NCBI RefSeq assembly: GCF_000208745.1
Contig: NC_030852.1
Span: forward strand, 12,488,301-12,552,300
DNA length: 64,000 nt
Direction: 5' to 3'
Source: Theobroma cacao
Taxonomy: Eukaryota > Streptophyta > Magnoliopsida > Malvales > Malvaceae
Positions 11,842 to 23,880 of the stretch are shown one piece after another; the stretch's first letter is position 1; every line of letters begins with the position of its first letter. The position numbers and the translations under genes are program-made. A model generated the notes under the pieces. It did not search any database, was not told the DNA's origin, and was given only the letters and a program-made list of their open reading frames with translations.

Positions 11842-12000
11842 CATAATCGATTATGAAGTGTCTACAATCAACCTTGTTCCAGAAAACGTAAGAAAACCAT
11901 GTTTTGAATAGACATAATCAACCTTGATAAGTCAAAAGCATGAAAAAGTCAACTTTACACAAACATAGTCGACTATAGGGGAAGTATAGTCAACTATAGC
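11842..12000. repeat. Cluster of ATAGTCGACTAT-type palindromes in the copia LTR
   Basis: Perfect palindromes are cataatcgattatg (11842-11855) and atagtcgactat (11965-11976). Near-perfect tatagtcaactata is at 11985-11998, with weaker forms to about 12130. The solo LTR of the same family has a decayed version of the cluster at 57770-58070. Confidence 0.8.
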
Positions 12001-12936
12001 AACTTAGTTTTGCAAAATACACGCTATTGGGAGAAGGATTGAGTAGAAGAAGTTTATAGTCATCTATGGAGCCCTAATTTAAGAAATTTGAAAAACATAG
12101 TCTACCCTAAGATCATTATAGTTGACCCTCAAGCTTCAACAACAGTCATATTTGATTCAAACTTCTGTCTAACGACTCCATACTTCACCTCAACTATAAA
12201 TAGCTACATTTAAGCCATTTAGAAGAAAGAGGAAACATGAACCAAAGCTTCAAAACCTAGAGAGACCTTTAAAACTTATCCTTACTATCTAGCTTCATTT
12301 TAGTCTACCACAAAGCTTACAAAGTTGAATACTTGCTTTATTTGAGCTTATATTTCTTCTCTTACTATACCCAAACTAAAATCTCTAGCATCTAACCTTT
12401 GTAGAGGCATTTTCTTGTTCAAATTTATACTCTATTGTAAAGGTTATAGCTTAACCTTGAAAAGCTATTTGTAAGGGTTTATGGTTGAGCCTATAAAAAC
12501 AATTGTTGGTGGGTTATCGCTTGATCTCATTAAAAAGTAAGAATCCCTTGTGTAGATTGTGTAAGAGTTATTGCTTCTATTTGAAAAGCAATAATCCCTT
12601 TGTGGATTATGCAAGGATTATCTCTTCTTGTTAAAAAGCTAGAATCCTTTTATGGATTGTGTAAGGGTTATTGCTTCCCATTAAAAAACAAGAATCCTTG
12701 ATAATGGATTGAAATTCCATGGTTACCAAGGGAATGGCTATAGGCATCGAAAGGGCCGAACCATTATAAATTCTTTATGTCTCTTTTTAATTTTCTACAT
12801 TTTTATTCATTACTTATATTTGCCTTAAGAAAATAGTTTCATATTGATTTATTGTTTTATATTTCAAAAAATATTTTTCCCTTTATTTTTCATAGCTAGC
12901 ATTTAACTTAGAGAAAATATTTTTCTTGGGTATATT

Positions 12937-14399
12937 TGTTGTCAAGTTTGCACACACAAGTTTGTAGATCGAACAAGTAATATGGGCAGTAAGTCCATAA
13001 TCGTATCCTTTAGAGAATTAATTAAAGCTAAATTAAAGCAAACACTAAATTAATTAACAAAAACTAAAATTCAATTGAGAAAATCAATAGACTAAAACCT
13101 AGGATTATAAGTTCATTCAACACTTCATTTGATACCAGCTTCTCTTATTATTTATATTCATGGTTGGTTTTACTGACCTAGAATCCAAAGCTATGTACAA
13201 GTCTCTGCTGAGATGCATGTATAAATACCTAACTTAATTGGGTCACCATATGTCTATAGTAATCAATTAAATAAGGTTCATTAAGCTTATGTCTACCTTA
13301 ATTGCAAATCAAATCACCTAAGTGACGTGAACATGTACTATTCAAATCTTAGTCCAATCTAAAATCTCTTTGTCGAGTCTTAATTAGTTTCACAAATTAG
13401 TTAATTGTTGGCCAAACAATTAAAAGCTTTAATAGAAAATTTGAATAAGCAAAACTATACCAATTCATAGTAAATAAAAGAGAAACAATTTTTTTGATTA
13501 CATGTTAAAATCCACCGCAATCCGAGAAAAGTAAATTAGTTAATAGCATTTAAATAAAACATCATCCAAAAAAAATTAGCCATTAATCCAAGTCAAAGAA
13601 AATAAGAGAAACACAAAAATAGAGAAAGAAAATAATGATTGAAGCTTTTGATCTTGATTCTCTCTCAATTCTCTTGCTTTCTTGCTTTGTTTTTGGCTCA
13701 TTTTCTCTAGAATAGTTGTTTGCCATCCTCCTCTTTGTTTTTCTCCAAAAGACCTATTCATAGCCACTTCAAAAGCCCTAATTTTCAAAAATCATAACTA
13801 CAGAAAAAATAGGAATTTCTTTGAGCACTGCAACTCTCATTTTCTAGAGCTACAGCCCTAACTTCTTTATTTTGGTGCTCGTGCTCTACTCCCTTTCAGT
13901 GTCATGGCTCTAATCATCCAAAGCCGTAGTTCTCAAGGTTTTGCCTTGACTTTTGCTCTCCTAGTGTAGTACTTTCATTTTGACAAAGATTTGACCATAT
14001 TTCAATCAAATTTGGGCAAACTAGTAAAAATCAAGGTTGTAGCCCTTCCTTTTAGCTTTCCATTGGTCCAAAAATCTCATCAATAAAACTTCTATAGTGC
14101 AAGTTATGCATTCTCTACAGCTTCAAAAAATTCTGCTCCTATCCATCCTTACATGGTTCACCTCCATGAAGCTTTATGCACTTGAAAACCTTCAAAACAA
14201 AGACTAAATTAATGATCGCTCAAATTAGGACTTCTAACATGAAAATGAGCTCAAATTACTCGAATTTAAGTAGTTCAACATGCATTAAACTAAATAATGG
14301 AAAACATAAAACTACCTAAAATCAACTTAAAAATACAAGGCCTTAACTATATTTAGCAATCAAAATATAGCAAAACAACTTTATATAATAGAGTTATCA
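12937..14399 (-). repeat. 3' LTR of the Athila-like element
   Basis: 1463 bp, closely matching 25813-27358 throughout (shared phrases such as cctaggattat, gttcattcaaca, ttagttaattgttggcc, aattagttaat). The polypurine tract abuts its inner end. The LTR-shared block lies at 14003-14115, in opposite orientation relative to transcription from that in the chromovirus LTRs. Confidence 0.9.
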
Positions 14400-14413
14400 C
14401 ACCCCCAAACTTA
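14400..14413 (-). other. Polypurine tract of the Athila-like element
   Basis: The minus strand reads aagtttgggggtg immediately before the LTR start tgataactc. It is the expected plus-strand priming tract and fixes the inner boundary of the 3' LTR. Confidence 0.75.
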
Positions 14414-15730
14414 CTATTTAGCTAGTCTTCAAGAAAAACCTAGGAAAACAAAATAACATAGTTGACAACTTGAAACAAAAAATAGGATGCACCAAGTCAT
14501 TGACAACCTTTTAATTTCCTCATAAATTATCTAATTTTGCCAACTCAAAGCAAAACATAAAATATTATCTAAATTGACATTACATTCAAATACAAGCTTG
14601 AATGGACTCCCTTGTGTGTGTGAAATCTCTTACAATGAATATTATGCACTTTGGATTGGTTTATGCTCATGCAAATTTCAAACTAGTTTAAAGTTTCATA
14701 TGTTTTCTTTTTATCTCTCTCTCCACTAATGTTGGCTATCACTTAACCAAGGATCCTTAGGACTTTATTTAGCTTGTAACGTATGGCTAAGGTCAAGGTC
14801 GGATTTGGGACAAGATGTAGCTCAAATCAACCAAAGCACATAATTGTTCTAGAACCTATATAGCTTTATATTTCTTCATTGAGTACACCTTTTTCTTTTT
14901 ATTTCACTTTTCATTCATCAAATAATTTTTTTTTTCAATTTAACACCCCTAAACTTGTTTCTTTCAATGGTAGTGGGATGAATGCTTCACAAAAATTTTT
15001 CATTTTTCTCTAACTTCATTTTTTCACTTTTTCGTTGACTAGCTAAACATATATTTCCTAAAACAATATATATGCTTAAAAGTGAGGGTTGTAAAATTGG
15101 AAAATTTGTTGTAAAGCTAAGCCAATTTATTCATGTGTTTAACCAAAGAAAAGGACAATTTAAGCTCAGAAGGGGTATACTAGGAATAAAAATTGAACTA
15201 GGTTAGCTTGAAAGACTCAATCGGTCGAAAAATGGCCTAAATCATCTCCCTAACTAATTGTAGCATAAGATTTCACCTTGAGGGACAATCAACCAAATTC
15301 TAGAACTCTAAACATGGTTCAAAAATTTACATTTACCTAAGCTTTCTCTAAAAATACATAGTAATTCAATACAAGATATATAATACTCAAGTATGGAAAT
15401 CTCATCTGATTATGATGCTAAACGTAAGAATTCTCATGACATTTAAACAATATTCATGTTTACTATGAGCAAAAGGTCAACAACATAAATGGTTATCATC
15501 ATTGGATTGGTAAATCAAATTCATTGGTGCACTAATTCTAGCTTTAGTTCTCAACACCTTCCTACATTAAAATTTTCCTAAATTATCATGCTAAAAAACT
15601 AAACTTAAACTTCAAATCATAAACATAAAAATTTTAAAACTCTCCTCTTAAACATAAAGTTAACATTGTCTCCAATGTTACTAAAAGTAAAGAAGAGAAA
15701 ATACTCCCCTAAATCTGTAGACGCATTCTA
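14414..15730. other. Noncoding 3' region of the Athila-like element
   Basis: No protein motif was recognised on either strand. The stretch is AT-rich with many stops and lies between the PPT and the env-position ORF, where Athila elements usually have a long untranslated region. Confidence 0.5.
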
Positions 15731-16620
15731 CTAGTCATCCTCATCCTCCTCATCAATGTCATCATCAGAGTTAGAATCACTTGGCAAAGAAGGGAAAGCA
15801 CCCATATCCATTCCCATGTGCTCAACATAAACTTGTATCATTTGCTTAATGGCCCAACTATTCCTCTCTTGACGATCTAGATGACAATCAATACGTTCCA
15901 TGCATTGTGACATACTACGAGTTGGGGCTTTCGGTGGAGGTTGTGTGGTAGCATGTGAAGAACTACCACCTACCACAGCAAATTCCTTTAATCTCCAAAG
16001 TATTCCTACATCAATTGGAACTTTAGAAAGCTGTAACTATTCTTTATCATTCCATCTAACACCAACTCTCTGACACAAGGCAGTTATCAAAGAGGGAAAG
16101 CCTATACCGTCCCATTTTGTTTGATTCATGTGTAATATAGCATTAAAGATGACCTTGGCAATGTCGATGGATTTACCTATCATAATGGCATATATAAGAA
16201 TTGCTCTATCCCTCATAACATCGTTGATGTGTGTAAACAAAAGCAACCTTGCTGCTACAAAGTGTAATCACACTTTTATTTCCTTCTTCATTGCACTTCT
16301 CTTGAATGATATGGCTTTGCATCTGACATTTTCCATTGCGCACCCGTAATACAAAGCTCTAAGAGTATTGCATCCCAATCTTAATGGTCAGCTAAGTATT
16401 GCCCATAGCCATCATTTTTAATATTTGGAGTCTCAAAGAATTCATTGATGGCTTAACTATGGAAAGGTACATGTTTACCATGCACAAATGCAACACCATC
16501 AACATGTTCAAATACATTGGCATAAAACTCCCTAACCACTAAAATTCTACGGCTTCTAATTGAGCACAGAATTTTTGCCAATGTCATTCTAGAATCATTT
16601 GATGTAGCCCCTTATAACAA
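15731..16620 (-). pseudogene. Env-position ORF of the Athila-like element (putative plant transposon domain)
   Basis: The minus-strand frames resemble the domain often labelled 'putative plant transposon protein' (PF20167-like, from memory of the family pattern). The N-terminal side reads REFYANVFEHVDGVAFVHGK and INEFFETPNI (about 16560-16400). The middle reads RAILIYAIMIGKSIDIAKVI and FPSLITALCQRVGV (16246-16037). The C-terminal side is a Pro/Ser-rich linker, a Met/Gln-rich helix and an acidic tail DSNSDDDIDEEDEDD ending at 15731. Stops interrupt it. Its role in Athila is unsettled; it occupies the place of an envelope-like gene. Confidence 0.7.
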
Positions 16621-16875
16621 ACTATGGGAAAATTCAAACCCTGTTCAAGTATAGGGCCTTATTTATCAATAAGCTATAGTATCTTGTGGAAGTAATCGCA
16701 AGTACAAACTTCATTCAATTGAAAAAAGCACTTGAACTTGGTCGTGTTCTCTTTGGTTCCATTACTGCAAGAAATCTCAATAATCAACTAGGACAAAAGC
16801 AACCTAAACTATAGGCATTCAATAAGTCTCAAATTGTCTAAAAGATTATCACCAAAATATGATAATTTAAAATGA

Positions 16876-17361
16876 TCAAGTGTCTAAATTCAACAATCCA
16901 CCAAATAATTCTAAATCAACATACCTAAACCAAAAATTTTCAGAAATTTCTACATACTCATTATCCACAAAACAAAAGTAGCCCATTGAACATGAATTTC
17001 CATTAAATCTAACAATGTCAAAGACTAACAACAAAAATTCACAAGAAGTAATGAAAAACTTTGAATAAAAGAACTTGCTTGAGAGACTTTGTTGAGAACT
17101 TGATTGTTGAAACTTTGAAAAAGGTGGAATGAGTTTTGGAAGTTGTCTGGGTGTAAAAAAAATTAAAGAATTAACCTTGGGTGTTAGAAATTTTAGAAAG
17201 TAGGAAGATAAAAGGAAAGCAAGAAACGGGAAAGGGAAATTTGGGGTTGTGCGACTAGGTAATGGAAGAGAAAAAAAAGAAAAGATGAAAGAAAAATGAG
17301 TAGGGTTGGGCCTCGAACTAGCATTATGACTCACATATTTAAGAGTCGTGGTTTTCAACAT
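16876..17361 (-). other. Unrecognised 161-codon frame upstream of the env-position ORF
   Basis: An open frame on the minus strand, rich in Phe, Leu, Ser and Pro, with hydrophobic stretches (FSFIFSFFSLPLP and PFLAFLLSSYFLKFL). It matches no family I know. The composition follows from a purine-rich plus strand, so it could be chance. It might be a leader of the downstream ORF. Kept as low-confidence. Confidence 0.25.
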
Positions 17362-17575
17362 TCTGTTCTTTGTGGGCTTTTTGCTTCAAGTTTCAATGCC
17401 GTGGCACAGCCCTTTAAGGGCCGTGGCACTAAACATTCTATTTTGCATAAGTAGTTTGTGCTGAGTTTCAGCACTGCTGCTTTGCCCTTTGAGGGCCATG
17501 ACACTAGGCCTTCTATTTTTAGTAAGGAGTTCACATCGAGTGGCAGCACCAAGATGCTGGGCATTCTTTTTTTTA
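17359..17575. repeat. Three 75-bp tandem units (25 codons) in the Athila-like element
   Basis: Units begin at 17359 (cattctgttc), 17434 (cattctattt) and 17509 (ccttctattt), an exact 75-bp period. Each contains a gccgtggcac-like core followed by gccctttaagggccgtggcac or a variant. Because 75 is a multiple of three, the minus-strand frame 17603-17355 shows repeated 25-residue blocks (for example SKGKAAVLK and LKGCATALK). Its product, if any, is unknown. Confidence 0.8.
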
Positions 17576-17833
17576 TTTGAATCCTAAAACCTACAAAACA
17601 CAAGAAACAAAATAATTATAATTATAAAAAAAAATCAAATGAAAGGTAAAAAATTGTAAATAAAAATCAACATAAATTAAATGAAATAAACAAAAAAATA
17701 AGCTAAGTTTAGAAACTTGGGTTGCCTCCTAATAAGTGTTTTTATTTATAGTCGATAGCTAGACTCTCTTGGAAGCTCATTTAGGATTGGAAAGATGGAT
17801 AAAGGATTGTTGACGATCAATGTCACCTCCAAA

Positions 17834-18900
17834 TTAATGCTTCAACTGTTGCCCATTCACCTTAAATGCTTCATTTGATAACCCATCTATTATTTCCATT
17901 GCTTCATGTGGAATTACCTTCGATACAAGAAAAGGTCTTAACCATCTTGATGTCAACTTGTCCCAAAATAACTTTAAGCATGAGTTAAACAACATCACGT
18001 GTTGACCTATCTTAAAACGATGCTCAACAATCTTTTGATCATGCCATCTTTTTGTCTTTTCTTTGTAAATTTTGGCATTTTCATAAGCATCCAAGTGCAG
18101 TTCATCCATTTCATTCAATTGAAGTAAACGCTTCTCATCAGCTGCTTCTAAATCAAAATTTTATTTCTTGATGGCCCAAAATGCATTATGCTCCACTTAA
18201 ATGGAAGGTAACATGCTTTTTCAAATACCATTCGATTTAGGGACATACATATTAGAGTTTTATAAGTGGTCCAATATACCCATAGTGCATCATTAAGTCT
18301 ACTGGCCCAATCCTTCCTTGATGGAGATACAACTTTCTCTATAATCCTCTTAATTTTTCGATTTGACACTACGACTTGTCATCTCATCTAAGGGTGATAA
18401 GTTGTGGCCACCTTATGTGTCACTCCATACTTTGCAAGCAAAGTTGTCAAATATTTATTACAAAAATGACTCCCTTCATCACTTACTATAGTCCTTGGTG
18501 TTTTGAATTTAGTGAAAATATTCTTTTTCATAAATTTTAGCACAACTTTAGAATCATTTGTACGCAAAGTTGAGGCTTTCAGCCACTTTAACACATAGCC
18601 AACGGCCAGCAAGATTGTTGAAAGAGGATACGAACTGTCCCATGAAATCAATTCCCCAAACATCAAAAATTTTCACTTCAAGAATGTTATTAAGTGGCGT
18701 CTCATGTCTTCTTGAAATGTTCCCCACACTTTGACACCTATCACAATGCAAAACAAAATGGTGAGCATCCTTAAAAAGTGTTGGCCAATACAAACCTGAA
18801 TGAAGAACTTTGGCTGCCATTTTATCTCTTGCAAAGTGGCTCCCATATTATAAAGAATGACAATGCCCTAATATGCTTTCAACTTTCTCTTTTGGAATGC
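17834..18900 (-). pseudogene. Integrase of the Athila-like element, inactive
   Basis: Pieces in order on the minus strand: the zinc-binding domain and first Asp (GLYWPTLFKDAHHFVLHCDRC, then DVWGIDFMGQF, 18820-18640); the second Asp (TIVSDEGSHFCNKYL, about 18500); the region of the third catalytic residue ([11 protein letters not shown], 18369-18340); and the C-terminal domain (RFKIGQHVMLFNSCLKL, SRWLRPFLV, 18118-17834). The codon where the family has the catalytic Glu reads GTA (Val) at 18370-18372, and two stops lie just upstream, so the enzyme is dead. Frames overlap or break at 18554-18666 and 18370. Confidence 0.85.
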
Positions 18901-20558
18901 ACCTTCTTAACATTCTGTTAGGACAATGCTTAAATAAAAATGGTTCATCTCACACATAAAATCTCACATTATGTAGAAAGTTCTTTCTTTAATGAAAAGT
19001 TAAATTGGGATGGAGAAGCTTGCTTACAATAAAATTGACATAGTTAACATACCTTGGTAAATTATTTTGACTAACCTGTAACAATTGTTCATTGAGGAAT
19101 GTCTCGTTGATTAATGTTAAGTCCTTACCATTGTTGTCATGCTCTAACCTCGACAGATGGTGTGCTACTTAATTCTCTGTACCTTTTCTATTGTTGATTT
19201 CCAAATCAAACTCTTGTAGTAACAAAATCCATCTTATCAACCTTGGATTGGTATCTGTCTTAGCAATCAAATATTTAATTGAGAGTAGTTAGTATAAACA
19301 ATAACTTTTGTGCCAATAAAGGATGAGTGAAACTTGTCAAATGCATAAACAACATCTAATAATTCGTTTTTAGTAATGGTGTAATGCATCTAAGTTTCAG
19401 TCAAAGTTTTGCTCACATAATAAATAGAATGAAAAATTTTATCTTTTTGTTGTCCTAGCATTGCATCTACAGTATAATCACTAGCATCACACATAAGCTC
19501 AAATGGAAGTGACCAATCAATAACTACAATAATGGGTGTAAATGTCAATTTCTTTTTCAATTCTATAAATGCAGCATGACATGCATAATTAAATTTTAAT
19601 GGGACATCTTTTTCTAAGAGATTACACAAAGGTTTAGCAATTTTAGAAAAATCCTTAATGAATAACCAATAAAAACCAATGTGTCCAAGGAAACTCCTAA
19701 TACCTTTGATCGAGGTTTGTGGTGGAAGCTTCTTGATTGTATCCCAATTTGCTTTGTCCACATCTAATCCTTTGCTTGACACCTTGTGACCAAGAACAAG
19801 GACTTCTTGTACCATAAAATTGCACTTCTCCCAATTTAACACTAGGTTTGTTTCTTCACATCTTTTCAACACCTTGTCAAGATTCAGCAAACATTCATCA
19901 AAATTATTTCCAAATATCAAGAAGTCATCCATAAATATCTCTAACATTTTCTCCACCATATTTAAAAAGATAACCATCATGCATCGTTGAAAATGTGGCT
20001 AAAGCATTGCAAAGTCCAATTGGCATTTTCCTAAAGGTGAAAGTGCCATAAAGACAGGTGAAGGTTGTCTTTTCTTGATCCTCTAGAGCTATTACGATCT
20101 GATTATATCCTGAATACCCATCCAAGGAACCATAGTACTCATTTCCTGCTAACCTATCCAACATCTGATCAATAAATGGTAAAGGGAAATGGTTTTTCCT
20201 TGTGGCCTTATTTAGCTCCCAATAGTCCATGCAGTCTCTCCATATAGTGAATGCCTTTGTGGGAATGAGCTCATTGTTTTCATTTGCAACCACCATCATC
20301 CCACCTTTTTTTGGTACACATTGCACCGGACTTACCCAATCATTGTCTGAAATAGGATAAATGATACCATCATCTAACCACTTGATAATTGTTTTCTTCA
20401 CCACCTCCTTCATGACTGGATTTAATCTCTTTTGATTCTCGATAGTGGTTTTATGATTGTATAATAAAATCTTATGCATGCATATTGATGGGGTTATCCC
20501 TTTTTTTGCAATTGTCCACCCCAAAGCTTTCTTATGCTCTTTTAGAACATATATTCCT
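18901..20558 (-). pseudogene. Reverse transcriptase and RNase H of the Athila-like element
   Basis: Frame 20524-19925 carries RT fingers and palm (PVQCVPKKGGMMVV, CMDYWELNKATRKNHFPLPF, FRKMPIGLCNALATF). Frame 19980-19390 carries the catalytic FMDDFLIFG, the thumb (SFLGHIGFYWLFIKDFS) and the start of RNase H (FELMCDASDYTVDAMLGQ). The two frames overlap by 56 bp, a frameshift just before the catalytic motif. RNase H continues with many stops to about 18901. Relative to the family, FGLCNAPATF has become IGLCNALATF. The upstream end meets an inserted LTR at 20558; the linker to protease resumes at 23175. Confidence 0.86.
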
Positions 20559-20948
20559 TGTGAGACTTCAACCTCTATAGGCTAATAACGAGGCATAGGC
20601 GTAATAACCCGAGCCAAGGGTAGTTTCGTCATTTCCTTTAATAAATTCCTAGAAGGAAGTTTTCTAATATTTAAGGTCTAAATAAGCATAAAGACCAAAT
20701 AAATGATGTATAATGATGAAAACACGAAGAAAACTAGATGTGGTAATAATGTTCATAACAGGGGCAAAATGGTCATTTTGCAGCCCAAGTCAAAATTTTT
20801 AAGTTTTCGTAAACTCGAGTATATTTAGACCATTGTGGACTTGGCCTCAGTGTCAAAAGAGTAAAAAGATTTCATAGAGGATTGGAGAAGAACAAGCTAT
20901 CTTGCAAGGGCATTTTCGTAATTTCAAGTAGAATGGATAAGCTTGAGC

Positions 20949-20957
20949 TATAAATAT
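20949..20957 (+). promoter_or_regulatory. TATA-box-like motif of the plus-oriented solo LTR
   Basis: tataaatat on the plus strand, about 390 bp inside the LTR start and conserved among family A LTRs. If active, it would transcribe rightward, opposite to the surrounding Athila element, giving antisense RNA to its gag. Confidence 0.5.
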
Positions 20958-22140
20958 CTTTTTCTTCCAGCATCTTCTTCATTCTCCAGTAGCTTCTTCT
21001 TCTTCCATCTAACGTTGCTTCCATCTTCCATGGAAGCTTGATATGAAACTTTCACAACTTTCTCTCTCTAGCTTTAATTTTCATACCTTTGTGCCCTTTT
21101 GACTAGAACCCTTGTGCTCTTTCACTCTCTCACTTTAAAACCCTCAAAAAGTCCTTGTTCAACACTTTCTCTCACTAGTTGCAGGTTTTAGAAAGAGAAA
21201 GAGAGATTTTCCACATTTGTTTGGAAGCTATTGGAAGAGAATTCAACTACAAAGAAACCCTAAGGTGAGTGATGAACTAGGCTTGGTTTTAAGTTGTTGA
21301 TAATGGCTAGTAATTGGGATTATGAGCTGTTTTATTATTGAGTTGTTTACTCATTTTTAGTGTGATTAGAGTAGTGCAAGGAATAGCCATTTGATATAGT
21401 TGGAAGCCAATTAGGAATGACTAGTAGAATTTGAATTAGAAACTAGCTTTTGGAGTGATATTAATGTAAATTGGATTGTTTGTGATGTTATGTGTGTATA
21501 GGTTCCAACAAGGCCTCACATGTCCATTTGGAGTATTAGTTGAGGTTAGAGTCAAGCAAAAGAAACAACAAGACCAGTGAGTGAACTTGCATTTCAAAGT
21601 ATTTTTGAGAATGTGAATGTGTTTGCACAAGACATTAAATTATTTTATCAAACTTTTCTTAAGAATGGGTGCCTTGGGAACAAGCCCTTGATAAATTATC
21701 TTTGTGTTGTGAAATGTGGCTATTATGGATTCATATACTGCTACATTATGTTGATATATATATATACATATGAATATATTATTGTTTAATGATATTAACT
21801 CGGCTATGTGCGAGTAGGGAGTGCGCATAAGCCGATGATGACCCGGTTATGTGCGAGTAGAGAGTGCACATAAATCGGTGATGACCTAGCCATGCGCGAG
21901 TAGGGACTTCACATGAGCTGATGATGATGGGATGGTGTGCATGATGATGATGGGTATATATATATATATGTAAATATGTGTGTTATAGGAAGTTTATGAG
22001 CAATGGTATATGGTTGTAATGCATGTGAAATTTGGCATGATGAATCTTGAGAAATTCCCATTTTCTTGCAAATTGATCTTTATTGCAGCACCAAATGGAT
22101 TTTTTGTGCAAAGGAGGCCCTTTTTTCACTTAAGTGCCCT

Positions 22141-22497
22141 GCTTCTCGCTGCAGTGAGAAACATTTTGTTTTGGCAGCAGAAAACTCGCTGCAGCGAAAA
22201 TAAATCTCGCTGCAGCGAGAAACTCTAGGGTTCTGATTTAATACCTTCACTTTGATGAAGATTTTGACCCTTTCCCGTCCGAAATGGTAAAAGTAGAAAA
22301 CATAAAAATTGTAGCCCTACCTTTTAGCTTTCTAATGGTCTAAAAATCAGATCAATTGCATTTCTGTAGCGGGAGATATTATAGAAAAACTTAAACGCAT
22401 GCAAATTGCCACTATTTCTCACTATAGCGAGAAACTTTATGTTTTGGCCGCCCGAATCTCGCTGCAGCAAGAATGAACTTTGCCACAGTGAGAAACT
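22141..22497. repeat. Palindrome cluster in the solo LTR
   Basis: Contains a perfect 16-bp palindrome TCTCGCTGCAGCGAGA at 22205-22220, one-mismatch forms at 22144-22159, 22185-22200 and 22457-22472, and weaker ones near 22420 and 22480. This is the best-preserved cluster of the family in the window. Confidence 0.88.
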
Positions 22498-23174
22498 TGC
22501 TACCTTGCTTGATTTTGACCTACTTTTCACCCATTTAACTTCATGGATTGATCATGGGTTTGTGAAACACTATGAGGGTATTAATCCAAGTTTGAAATGA
22601 GGGGTTTTTAGTAAGAAATTAAATCAATTGCATTGTTTTTGAAACAAATGCATCATGATTTCCAAATTCTTCCTATTGATTGCTTGTTCCCTTCTTATGT
22701 TCACTCACTGAGTTTTATACTCACGTTTTTAAAATTCATGTTTGTAGATTTGGAGGCAATTAGGACCTAGATTGAGTTGCACACATATGCTTGCTTTCTT
22801 GGTAGGTACTATGGCATCTCAATAGCCGCATCTTCACTGTAGTCACTCCGCTAGAAGTCAAGAGTCATTTTGTTTTATGAGTACGTTCATGTGATGTAAA
22901 ATACTAAGATACGTGTCTTAGACAAAATATGTATATTTTAACTGTTAATGCCACCATGAGTTGAAATGTTAACATCATTTTGGGTTTATATTAATGAAAT
23001 TCTTGATTGCTATAGCCCATTATTAAAGTGATTATAAGTTAGAATTAAGAAAGGTGACTTGAGAATAGTTGATGGGATGTTAAGCAAGATTACATAATAG
23101 GCTTGCTTGAGCTTGGTGGGCTATGCCCATTAGGCCCATGCGCTTGTCATGGCCCGGGAATTTGAGCTATGACA

Positions 23175-23880
23175 TTCTTGCTTGTTAGTGAGATCATATG
23201 AAACAATAATAGGAAAAGTAGATGAGTCACCAAGATATGCATACCTCAAATGGTTTGGCAATGGTTTGAGATCCAACTTAAGGGATTCTTCAATAAACGG
23301 CTTCACTGGTGAAGATGAAAAGAAAGAGAGATCTAACGACTCAAATTGTGTTCCCATAGATGACATGGGGCATTCAACACATCTATGACATCCTTAACAC
23401 TTGTTACAGATTTAGTAACCAACGATCCCTCAAATGGGTGATTAGGATGTCGTTCCTTAAAAACTTCACTTACAACCCCATCCACCACACTAAATGCTGA
23501 ACAATCATCATGATCATTAGTAAACTTTAAAGTTCTAAAAATGTTAAATGTTACCTCTTGATCTTACACTTTTAAGGTAATCTCTCCCTTTTCCACATCG
23601 ATGAGTGCTCTAGTGGTGTGTAAGAAAGGTCTCCTAAGGATAATAGGAACTTCTCTATCCTTCTCCATATCGAGTACTATGAAGTCCATTGGAAATATGA
23701 ATTTATCCACTTTGACAAGTACATCTTCCACTATACCTCTCGAATATGTGAGGGTTTTATCTACCAATTGTAAAGTCACAGTAGTGTACTTAATCCTTGC
23801 CAAACCCAACTTGTTGTAGATAGACAAAGGCATCAAATTAATACTTGCCCCCTAAATCACTCAATGCCTTGGCAAAAAAT
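23175..23880 (-). pseudogene. Protease and linker of the Athila-like element
   Basis: Frame 23836-23564 reads MMPLSIYNKLG, TVTLQLVDKTLTYSRGIVED, VLVKVDKFIFPMDFIVLDME and PIILRRPFLHTTRALIDVEKG, the standard Athila protease C-terminal part. The active-site D-L-G and A-S-I-N-L are both visible just upstream (about 23865-23840) but lie in different frames, split by one extra G. The linker to RT (KPLPNHLRYAYLGDSSTFPI) lies at 23366-23175. Confidence 0.83.

Larger units (their letters stand above)
20559..23174 (+). mobile_element. Chromovirus family A solo LTR, plus orientation
   Basis: It starts tgtgagactt, ends gagctatgaca and is 2616 bp. The flanks are ttcct (20554-20558) and ttctt (23175-23179), a target duplication with one mismatch. 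The Athila coding sequence is continuous across the site: SSTFPIIVSYDLTNKQE on one side and GIYVLKEHKKALGW on the other. No internal region is left, so this is a solo LTR from LTR-LTR recombination (inference). It contains palindromes (22141-22497), the LTR-shared block (22262-22390) and minisatellite units (21800-21935). Confidence 0.9.

Noticed and set aside
22141..22497. CRISPR-like array (regular short palindromic repeats)
   Set aside because: Repeats are imperfect, spacing is irregular, the context is an LTR in a plant genome, and no cas gene is present.
23182..23388. Plus-strand frame of 68 codons beside the solo LTR
   Set aside because: Antisense to the Athila protease-RT linker, which is recognisable on the minus strand.
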